Of a DNA stretch of 64,000 nucleotides, positions 1-5,737 are shown one piece after another. Position 1 is the first letter of the stretch; each line of letters starts with the position of its first letter. The stretch spans positions 373,312 to 437,311 of the forward strand of contig NZ_WXEW01000003.1 of NCBI RefSeq assembly GCF_009901565.1, read 5' to 3'. The notes beneath the pieces are model-generated. The model saw only the letters and a program-made list of their open reading frames with translations, was not told where the DNA came from and made no database searches. The translations under genes and the position numbers were made by a program. This DNA is from Herbidospora solisilvae (lineage in GTDB: Bacteria > Actinomycetota > Actinomycetes > Streptosporangiales > Streptosporangiaceae).

Positions 1-400
1 GCCGCAGGCGCGGTACGTCCTCTCGGGTGAGCAGCCCGTCGAGCATGGCCATGGCGGGGGCCCGGTCGCGTCCGGCCAGGCGCTTGCGGAGCAGCGGCGG
101 GATCGCCCGGTTCAGCTCGGCGAGCGCCAGCTTTCTGATCTCGCCGTCGGCCCGCTCGGCGATGTCGAGCAGCCGCACGACGGCCTCGTCGTCCTCGGCG
201 GGCGGCCGGAGGCTGGTCCGCCAGGCCGCGACGGCCGAGATGCCGGCGGCGAGGGAGGAGATGAGGGCGCTCATCGAGGTCACCACACCCGAGCCGACCC
301 CGAACGACGTCATCGTCTGCGACGTCAGCGTGCCGAACGAGATGACCCCGGCGACGACGACGAGCCCGAGGATGAGGTAAATCGTTAAGTTCGAGCGCAT
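1..400 (-). CDS. Membrane protein, truncated by window edge
   Basis: The reverse strand opens at ATG (398-400) and stays open to base 1, giving the first 133 residues of a longer protein. It begins MRSNLTIYLILGLVVV. The first hydrophobic segment covers about residues 6-24 and a second about residues 33-55. A charged cytoplasmic-looking part follows, rich in Glu, Asp, Arg and Leu. The C-terminus is outside the window and I do not recognise a family. The start codon abuts a perfect inverted repeat. A TAACCT box (reverse strand, 412-407) lies 6 nt before the ATG with no Shine-Dalgarno, so the mRNA is probably leaderless. Confidence 0.75.
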   Translation of the reverse strand, partial: MRSNLTIYLILGLVVVAGVISFGTLTSQTMTSFGVGSGVVTSMSALISSLAAGISAVAAWRTSLRPPAEDDEAVVRLLDIAERADGEIRKLALAELNRAIPPLLRKRLAGRDRAPAMAMLDGLLTREDVPRLR

Positions 401-420
401 TCGATCAGGTTATGATCGAA
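400..420. promoter_or_regulatory. Operator-like inverted repeat between divergent leaderless promoters
   Basis: The arms TTCGATCA (400-407) and TGATCGAA (413-420) are perfect complements around a 5-nt spacer. Both predicted -10 boxes lie in or across the repeat: TATGAT on the plus strand (411-416) and TAACCT on the minus strand (412-407). A protein bound here could block both divergent promoters. The regulator is unknown. Confidence 0.5.
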
Positions 421-423
421 AAC

Positions 424-462
424 ATGATCGTTGGAAAGGACGACACCACCTCCATCAGGTGA
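424..462 (+). CDS. Predicted 12-codon leader peptide, overlapping the next start
   Basis: An ATG at 424 lies 7 nt after the TATGAT box, as expected for a leaderless transcript. It opens a 12-codon frame reading MIVGKDDTTSIR and stops at TGA 460-462. The stop overlaps the GTG of the next gene (459-461) as GTGA. The only Shine-Dalgarno-like purine run (433-440) is 18 nt from that GTG, which is too far for normal initiation. Translational coupling through this peptide would explain how the next gene starts. This is inference from layout only. Confidence 0.35.
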   Translation: MIVGKDDTTSIR

Positions 463-1439
463 GTGTCACGACGCGGCGAGACGCCGCCTCCATCCGCGAA
501 GACTGGCTCCGGGTCGCCCTGTCGACCGAGCCCGCCGACCGCCCCGAAGCCGAAGCCGCCATCACGGGCCTCTACCGGCTGAACGGGCTTCCCCCGCCCC
601 GGTTCCACTGGGTGCCCTCCCCGGCCGACCTCCCGCATGTCGATGCTGCGCCGCTGACCCGCCTGTTCTCCGGGCGACGGCGGCAGCTGACCCGCGACCT
701 CGACGCCGCCATCCTGGTGACCCAGCGCCGGAGGGAGCAGGTCCGCCGCCAGGTGGTGTGGCCGCTCAATCGCAGCCGCCTCCCCTTCAGGCTGGTCGTG
801 TACGACCACGACCGCGACTGGCCGGACGTCCACGACGTGTCGTGGCTGGCCTACTACGACTGCCTGCCCTGGGCGCCCGGCGTCGACGGCATCGACCTGT
901 GGGACCGGGCCGCCCGAGCGGGCGGCTGGTGGGTGCCCCACCGGCAGGTGTGCGTGGTGGTGGACCGCCCGGCGGTCGTCCACACCCAACCGGGTCCCCA
1001 GGACGGCGAGGTGGTCGTCCACCGAGACGACGGACCGGCGGTCGTCTACCGCGACGGCCGCCCGGCCTACGCCTGGCGCGGCCTGCGTGTGCCGCGCTGG
1101 GTGATCGAGGAGCCGACGGCCGACCGGATCAGGAACGAACCCGACCCCGATGTCCGCCTCGCCGCGATCCAGCGTTTGGGCTGGCCGGAATGGGTCGACC
1201 AGTCCGCCGCACGCCTCATCGCCACCGCCCCCGACCCGGGGAACGACGCCGAACTCCACCTGTACGCCGCCATGGAACACACCGTCCTGATCGTCGTCAA
1301 CGGGACCGTCGAACGCGACGGCACCCGCCGCCGCTACGGGCTGATCGTCCCCGACGACGTCGCCGACCCGGTCGAGGCGGCCGCCTGGACCTACGGAATC
1401 ACCGCCCCGCTCTACAAGCAGCTCGTGAGGAGGACATGA
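459..1439 (+). CDS. DUF6745-like protein
   Basis: A 326-residue soluble protein, starting at GTG because no other in-frame start exists nearby. The C-terminal half carries HRDDGPAVVYRDG, then AYAWRGLRVPRWVIEEP, and a region ending in RRRYGLIVPDD. This pattern matches my memory of the actinobacterial DUF6745 family, whose biochemical role is unknown. There is no signal peptide or membrane segment. It overlaps the next gene by 4 nt (ATGA), so the two form a coupled pair. It is probably co-transcribed from the divergent promoter region at 400-420. Confidence 0.8.
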   Translation: MSVTTRRDAASIREDWLRVALSTEPADRPEAEAAITGLYRLNGLPPPRFHWVPSPADLPHVDAAPLTRLFSGRRRQLTRDLDAAILVTQRRREQVRRQVVWPLNRSRLPFRLVVYDHDRDWPDVHDVSWLAYYDCLPWAPGVDGIDLWDRAARAGGWWVPHRQVCVVVDRPAVVHTQPGPQDGEVVVHRDDGPAVVYRDGRPAYAWRGLRVPRWVIEEPTADRIRNEPDPDVRLAAIQRLGWPEWVDQSAARLIATAPDPGNDAELHLYAAMEHTVLIVVNGTVERDGTRRRYGLIVPDDVADPVEAAAWTYGITAPLYKQLVRRT

Positions 1440-1825
1440 TGATCACACTCGCCACCCTGTCCGCGCGTACCGGACACACGTTCGACGACCATCTCGACCG
1501 GAGCCTGACCATCCCGGTCCTCGACGGGCTCCAGGCTCAGGGAGACCTCCTGGTCATCCCGGCCGTCCTGCTGGGGGCCTCCGACTGGCGTCCGGTGCCG
1601 CCGGAGGGGCTCGTCCTGCTCGACGGGGTGCACCCGCACGTGCTGGTGGCCGACCCCGGCACCTGCCTCTGGACCGACGGCCTCGACGGCCGGTCGTTCG
1701 CCGCCACCGCTCCCGTCTATCTGATGCACCCCGAACACGGGGCGACCGGGCTCGCGCCGGGCCGCTACGTGACCCGCCGCCAGCGCGAATGGCGCAAGAC
1801 GGTGGAACTGCCGGTCTTCGACTGA
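1436..1825 (+). CDS. Hypothetical protein coupled to the DUF6745-like gene
   Basis: A 129-residue protein starting MMITLATLSARTG at the first of two consecutive ATG codons. The start overlaps the preceding stop as ATGA, and a GAGGAG-like ribosome binding site lies about 5 nt upstream. The sequence is a mixed alpha/beta composition with no membrane segment and no motif I recognise. Its C-terminal RRQREWRKTVELPVF is basic. The tight overlap suggests a product that works with the DUF6745-like protein. A GC-rich hairpin follows directly, ending the unit. Confidence 0.8.
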   Translation: MMITLATLSARTGHTFDDHLDRSLTIPVLDGLQAQGDLLVIPAVLLGASDWRPVPPEGLVLLDGVHPHVLVADPGTCLWTDGLDGRSFAATAPVYLMHPEHGATGLAPGRYVTRRQREWRKTVELPVFD

Positions 1826-1831
1826 CCCCGG

Positions 1832-1858
1832 GGGCGGACCGGCCGGGCCGGTCCGCCC
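1832..1858 (+). terminator. Hairpin terminator after the DUF6745 pair
   Basis: GGGCGGACCGG (1832-1842) pairs perfectly with CCGGTCCGCCC (1848-1858) over a 5-nt loop. There is no U tract, as is common in actinobacteria. It lies 7 nt after a stop codon and just before the methyltransferase start. Confidence 0.6.
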
Positions 1859-1871
1859 TTAGGGTGCCGGT

Positions 1872-2495
1872 GTGCCCGACTTCCTCACCGAGACCCGCGC
1901 CGGATACGACGCCCTCGTCGCCGAATACGTCGACCTGTTCATGGACGACCTGGAGACCAACCCGTTCGACCAGTCGGTCCTCCAGCTGTTCACCGATCTC
2001 GTCCCGCCCGGCAAGGTCCTGGAGGCCGGGTGCGGGCCCGGTCGGATCACCTCGTGGCTGCACCGGCGCGGCCTGGACATCTCGGGCGTCGACCTCTCGC
2101 CCGGAATGCTGGCCCACGCCCGGGCGACCTTCCCCGACATCGTGTTCAGTGAGGGCGACATGCGCTCGCTCGACGTCCCCGACGCCTCGCTGAGCGGCCT
2201 GGTCGCCTGGTATTCGATCATCCACATCCCGGCCGAGCTCCTGCCCGGCGTCTTCGCCGAGTTCCGGCGGGTGCTCGCGCCCGGGGGTCTGCTCCTGGTC
2301 GCCTTCCAGGTCGGCGACGAGATCCTGCGGGTCCGGGACATCGACTTCCGCCGCCTCGACCCGGCCGTGGTCACGGGGCTGCTCGCCGAGGCCGGGTTCA
2401 CGCCGGTCGCGCAGGGGAGCAGGGAGCCGCGGGAGACGGAGAAGGTCCCGCAGGCCTGGCTGCTGGCCCGAGCGGGCCAAGCGGTGCTCGGTTAA
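1872..2495 (+). CDS. Class I SAM-dependent methyltransferase
   Basis: A 207-residue protein starting at GTG. Motif I is EAGCGPG at residues 51-57, preceded by VL, and the acidic ribose-binding residue follows in GVDLSPGML. Later segments (EGDMRSLDVPD, EFRRVLAPGGLLLV) match motifs II to IV of the UbiE/Methyltransf_11 group. The substrate cannot be told from sequence. Family members modify small metabolites, quinones or proteins. The gene stands alone between two hairpin-separated units and overlaps the convergent PASTA gene by 4 bp at its 3' end. Confidence 0.85.
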   Translation: MPDFLTETRAGYDALVAEYVDLFMDDLETNPFDQSVLQLFTDLVPPGKVLEAGCGPGRITSWLHRRGLDISGVDLSPGMLAHARATFPDIVFSEGDMRSLDVPDASLSGLVAWYSIIHIPAELLPGVFAEFRRVLAPGGLLLVAFQVGDEILRVRDIDFRRLDPAVVTGLLAEAGFTPVAQGSREPRETEKVPQAWLLARAGQAVLG

Positions 2496-2851
2496 TTTCC
2501 GGTGTACAGGGTGATCCGCGTGGAGAAGGGCACCTGGGTGCCGCCCACCGGATCCTGCCGGGTGACGAACCTCGACTCGTCGGAGATCGTCACCCCGCTC
2601 CGGTCGAGCAGCCAGTAACCCGAGCCCTGGAGCCGCCCGACGGCCTCCGCCCACCGCAGGCCGGTCACGTCGGGCAGCGTCCCGCCCTTCCTGACCAGCT
2701 GTTCCCTCGCTTCGGCGCGGCTGGCGTAGTAGCCGTCGACGGAGCCGATCAGCACACCGCACCCGCCGGCCAGGATGAGGGTCGCGAGCACCACGGCCAT
2801 GATCACAGAGGAGCGGTCGCGCTCGCGGAGCGGCGGGGCGGTGTCGTTCAT
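2492..2851 (-). CDS. Single-pass membrane protein with one PASTA domain
   Basis: A 119-residue protein with a basic N-terminus, one membrane segment at about residues 15-38, and an extracytoplasmic C-terminal domain from about residue 58. The domain has the PASTA pattern: LPDVTGLRWAEAVGRL, then SGYWL, then TRQDPVGGTQVP, ending in a short beta strand. PASTA domains bind muropeptides or beta-lactams in PknB kinases and PBPs. Here there is no kinase or transpeptidase, so this is a stand-alone anchored domain. A role in sensing or binding cell wall is inference. It is convergent with the methyltransferase gene, overlapping by 4 bp. Confidence 0.75.
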   Translation of the reverse strand: MNDTAPPLRERDRSSVIMAVVLATLILAGGCGVLIGSVDGYYASRAEAREQLVRKGGTLPDVTGLRWAEAVGRLQGSGYWLLDRSGVTISDESRFVTRQDPVGGTQVPFSTRITLYTGN

Positions 2852-2892
2852 GGAGACAATCTGACGTTGTTGGGGACCGGCGGAAACACCTG

Positions 2893-3660
2893 TTATCGAA
2901 TCGGCATTTGCCCGACGATGACAGTCGCGTCAAGCTCCTCGGAAGACGTGATGAAGGGCTCCAGACCGGCCTTCAGCACCGCCGCGCACGCGCCGGCCGC
3001 CTGCTCCTCCGAGGTCTCGACGAGCACCGATCCGCCCGGCGCCAGCCATTCGGGCGCCAGCCGGAACACCCGCCTGATCAGCTCCAACCCGTCTTCACCC
3101 CCGTCGAGGGCCACCAGGGGTTCATGCAGCCGCGCCTCGGGCGGGAGGAAGTCGACCTCTTCGGTCGGGACGTAGGGCGCGTTCGCCACCAGCACGTCGA
3201 TGCGCCCCCGCAGGAGGAGCGGCAGCGCCTGGTAGAGGTCGCCCTGGTGGACCAGCGCCTGCGGCACGTTCCGCCGGGCGCAGGCGACGGCCGCCGGGTC
3301 GATGTCGGAGACGTGCAGGATCACTCCCGGCACCTCGGCGGCGACGGCGGCCCCCACGGCCCCCGTGCCGCAGCAGAGATCGACGACGACCGATCCCGGC
3401 CGGGCCCGCGCGATGGCCTCACCGGCCAGGAACTCGGTCCGCCGCCGGGGCACGAACACCCCGGGATCGACGAGGACACGCAGATCGCGAAACCGGGCCC
3501 AGCCGAGCACCTGTTCGAGGGGGAGGCCCGCCACCCGCTCGCCGATCATGCGGCGCACTTCTTCGGGGGAGCCGGCGGTGGAGAGGATCAGCCGCGCTTC
3601 GTCTTCGGCGAAGACGCAGCCGGCGGTACGGAGTTCGGAGACGACCGATGAGAGGGACAC
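2893..3660 (-). CDS. PrmC/HemK-like protein N5-glutamine methyltransferase
   Basis: A 255-residue protein starting at GTG. The N-terminal helical part carries LPLEQVLGWARF, typical of PrmC. The SAM site is DLCCGTGAVG at about residues 94-103. The catalytic N-P-P-Y motif is present as NAPY (160-163), a variant seen in the shorter actinobacterial branch annotated as putative glutamine methyltransferase. True PrmC methylates the GGQ glutamine of release factors and usually sits by prfA. This copy is away from prfA, so it is probably a paralogue with an uncertain substrate. Confidence 0.8.
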   Translation of the reverse strand: MSLSSVVSELRTAGCVFAEDEARLILSTAGSPEEVRRMIGERVAGLPLEQVLGWARFRDLRVLVDPGVFVPRRRTEFLAGEAIARARPGSVVVDLCCGTGAVGAAVAAEVPGVILHVSDIDPAAVACARRNVPQALVHQGDLYQALPLLLRGRIDVLVANAPYVPTEEVDFLPPEARLHEPLVALDGGEDGLELIRRVFRLAPEWLAPGGSVLVETSEEQAAGACAAVLKAGLEPFITSSEELDATVIVGQMPIR

Positions 3661-3782
3661 GAGACCTGCCTTCGTTGGCGGAACTGGGCGGGAATGGGTC
3701 TCACCTCCTCATCCGAGAGCTGACTACGAAACGCCATCACCCTACCGCACGCCCGGCCGGGCCCAGAAAACGGGTGGGCGAA

Positions 3783-3812
3783 TTGAACGGTGATCTGTAC
3801 CGTCTTTAACGT
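3783..3812 (+). promoter_or_regulatory. Predicted promoter for the Y RNA/rsr transcript
   Basis: TTGAAC (3783-3788) and TAACGT (3807-3812) are separated by 18 nt, fitting a housekeeping sigma promoter. The expected transcription start, 7-8 nt downstream, falls at about 3819-3820. That is where the terminal stem of the first Y RNA begins. No separate promoter is visible between the two Y RNAs. Confidence 0.55.
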
Positions 3813-3818
3813 CGGTTC

Positions 3819-3965
3819 GCGAATGGCGCGGGTCGAAGACAATCGGTTATCGACTTCGGATCGAGAGGTCGCGGGTTCGAATCCCGCCCGGGGTGCCACC
3901 TGCCCCGGTAGCTCAGTGGGAGAGCGCTTATGCCGGTCGTCGGCACCATATCCGCGCCATTCTCG
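3819..3965 (+). ncRNA. Y RNA 1 with circularly permuted tRNA-like module
   Basis: The ends pair in an 11-bp stem (3821-3831 with 3952-3962). Next comes the Ro-binding region: GTCGAAG on the 5' side (3832-3838) opposite CACCATAT (3944-3951), then a middle stem 3839-3846/3933-3940. The 5' strand GTCGAAG-N6-GGTTATC resembles the conserved 5' strand of animal Y RNAs. Inside lie tRNA parts in permuted order: an anticodon-like arm TCGA-CTTCGGA-TCGA (3850-3864), a variable loop, the T arm with loop TTCGAAT (3871-3887), acceptor 3' strand CCGGGGT (3888-3894), a 7-nt loop, acceptor 5' strand GCCCCGG (3902-3908) and a D arm (3911-3925) with GGG in its loop. Known bacterial Y RNAs bind Rsr and carry tRNA-like domains. 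The exact ends are inferred. Confidence 0.85.
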
Positions 3966-3972
3966 CACCGGC

Positions 3973-4106
3973 GTCGGACGGGTCGAAGCCGGTCGGTTAT
4001 CTCAACGCGGTGGTTGCGGGTTCGAATCCCGCGGGTTCGAGAAATCGAGCTCCAGCTCAAATGGAAGAGCTCCGTGACATCGGTCGGCGCCACCATATCC
4101 GTCCAC
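3973..4106 (+). ncRNA. Y RNA 2 with permuted tRNA-like module and GAAA-capped acceptor stem
   Basis: It has the same architecture as Y RNA 1. The terminal stem is GGACGG (3976-3981) with CCGTCC (4099-4104). The Ro-binding loop repeats GTCGAAG (3982-3988) opposite CACCATAT (4091-4098). The middle stem is 3989-3996/4080-4087. The T arm is identical in stem and loop to that of Y RNA 1 (4016-4032). The acceptor-like stem GGGTTCGA (4033-4040) pairs with TCGAGCTC (4045-4052) over a GAAA tetraloop. The D-like arm is AGCTC/GAGCT (4054-4058, 4067-4071) with GG in its loop. The anticodon-like arm has no U33 signature. It ends about 24 nt before the rsr start and is probably processed from a common transcript. 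Confidence 0.8.
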
Positions 4107-4129
4107 TTTTCCATTACGGAGGAATCGCC

Positions 4130-5737
4130 GTGAACGACATTCGTGACCCCCTCGCCGACGTCTCCGAGATCGGCGCGAAGAAGGTGCGCAACGCCGCCGG
4201 CGGCGTCGTGTACGAGAAGGACCTGTGGCAGCGGGTCGAGGACTTCCTCATTCTCGGCACCACGGGCGGCACCTACTACGTCGACGGCGGCAAGCTGACC
4301 GAGATCAACGTCGGCGTCCTCTACAAGGCGCTGCACACCGACGGCCCGCGTGTGGTCGAGCTGCTCACCGAGATCTCCACCGCCCGCCCGCCCCGCGCGC
4401 CCAAGAACCAGCCCGCCCTCTTCGCGCTCGCGGCGGCGTACGCGCGTGGTGACGAGGCGACCCGCCGGGCCGCCAAGGCGGCGCTGCCCAAGGTCGCCCG
4501 TACCACCGACCACCTCGCGACCTTCTTCGGCTACTACAAGAACCTCGGCGGTAAGCGGACCTCGCGGGGCACCAGTCCCGTGATGGGCCGCTCGTTGCGG
4601 TCCGCGCTCGGCTCGTGGTTCCTGCAGGGCGAGGCCGACGACGTGGCGTTCAAGGTCTGCAAGGCGGGTCAGCGCAAGACCCCGTCGGGTGAGTCGTTCG
4701 CGCTGCGCGACGTGCTGCGGATGGCCCACCCGGCGGGCGACACCGACCAGCGCAAGGTGCTGTTCGGCTGGATCGCCGGCAACGTGGCCGACGACGTGGC
4801 CCGCGCGGCGCTGCCCTCGGTCGACCGGTTCCTCACTGCCAAGGCCGTCACCACGGTCGAGGAGGCGACCCGGCTCGACGTGCCGTGGGAGTTCCTGCCC
4901 GACGCGATGCTCACCGAGCCGAAGGTCTGGGACCACCTCGTCGACACGATCGGCATGACCGCGCTGCTGCGCAACCTCGCCCGGATGACCCGCATCGGCA
5001 CGCTCGTGCCGCTCGGCGACGCCACCCGGCGCGCGGTCGCCCGGCTCACCGCCTTCCACCAGCTCCGCAAGGCGCGGATCCACCCGCTGGACGTGTGGCT
5101 GGCGATGCGCGTCTACGCCTCGGGCCAGGGCCGCGACGGCACGACCTGGACGCCGGTCCCGGCGATCCTCGACGCGCTGGAGGAGGCGTACGAGAAGTCG
5201 TTCGGCTACGTCCAGCCGACCGGGAAGCGGCTGCTGCTCGCGGTCGACTCGTCGGGCTCGATGGCCTACGCGCAGTGTGTGGTCGGCGGCTCGCCCGTCG
5301 GCACGCCCTACGAGGTCGGGTCGGCCATGGCGGTCATGCTGGCGCGCATCGAGAAGGGCAACGTGCACGCCATCGAGGTCGACACGAAGGTGCACGCCTC
5401 GAAGGTGAGCGCGCGGACCAACCTCCGCGACATCGCCAAGTGGCGGCCGTCGGGCGGCGGCACCGACCTGTCGTTGCCGTTCAAGCACCTGCTCGGCGAG
5501 CGCATGAACGTCGACGGCGTCGTCGTCTTCACCGACAACGAGACGTGGGCGGGCCGGGGCGCCCCGGCCGACGCCCTGGCGCGTTACCGCAAGACGGTCA
5601 ACCGCGACGCCCGGGTGGTCGTGGCCGCCATGACGGCGGCCGGCTACTCGGTCGTCGACCACGACGACCCGAACGCGCTCAACGTGGCCGGCCTCGACGC
5701 CTCGCTGCCGCTGATCGTGAACGGCTTCGTCCGCTAA
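4130..5737 (+). CDS. rsr: Ro60 orthologue Rsr, TROVE domain protein
   Basis: A 535-residue protein, close to the length of Deinococcus Rsr. The start is GTG at 4130, chosen because ACGGAGGA (4116-4123) lies 6 nt upstream and the sequence before it is Y RNA. Residues about 20-340 form the helical-repeat TROVE ring that binds Y RNA and misfolded RNA ends. The C-terminal von Willebrand A-like domain carries a complete MIDAS: DSSGS (373-377), a Thr near 445 in GGGTDLS, and an Asp near 469 in FTDNETW. In characterised bacteria Rsr with Y RNA tethers polynucleotide phosphorylase for structured RNA decay. Two Y RNA genes lie directly upstream. The 3' end overlaps the convergent sigma-factor gene by 4 bp. 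Confidence 0.95.
   Translation: MNDIRDPLADVSEIGAKKVRNAAGGVVYEKDLWQRVEDFLILGTTGGTYYVDGGKLTEINVGVLYKALHTDGPRVVELLTEISTARPPRAPKNQPALFALAAAYARGDEATRRAAKAALPKVARTTDHLATFFGYYKNLGGKRTSRGTSPVMGRSLRSALGSWFLQGEADDVAFKVCKAGQRKTPSGESFALRDVLRMAHPAGDTDQRKVLFGWIAGNVADDVARAALPSVDRFLTAKAVTTVEEATRLDVPWEFLPDAMLTEPKVWDHLVDTIGMTALLRNLARMTRIGTLVPLGDATRRAVARLTAFHQLRKARIHPLDVWLAMRVYASGQGRDGTTWTPVPAILDALEEAYEKSFGYVQPTGKRLLLAVDSSGSMAYAQCVVGGSPVGTPYEVGSAMAVMLARIEKGNVHAIEVDTKVHASKVSARTNLRDIAKWRPSGGGTDLSLPFKHLLGERMNVDGVVVFTDNETWAGRGAPADALARYRKTVNRDARVVVAAMTAAGYSVVDHDDPNALNVAGLDASLPLIVNGFVR

Noticed and set aside
405-1280. Long reverse-strand frame opposite the DUF6745 gene, and similar long frames elsewhere
   Set aside because: Long antisense frames are common in GC-rich genomes. 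Their residue make-up (His, Arg, Gly, Pro-rich) is typical of shadow frames.
3871-3926. Conventional tRNA gene suggested by a T arm followed by a D arm
   Set aside because: The arms are in the wrong order for a tRNA, and the pairing plus Ro-binding sequences identify a Y RNA. It is reported as ncRNA instead.
3893-4129. N-terminal extension of the rsr reading frame
   Set aside because: The frame is open through the Y RNA genes, but the sequence there is explained by RNA structure, and a good ribosome binding site supports GTG 4130.
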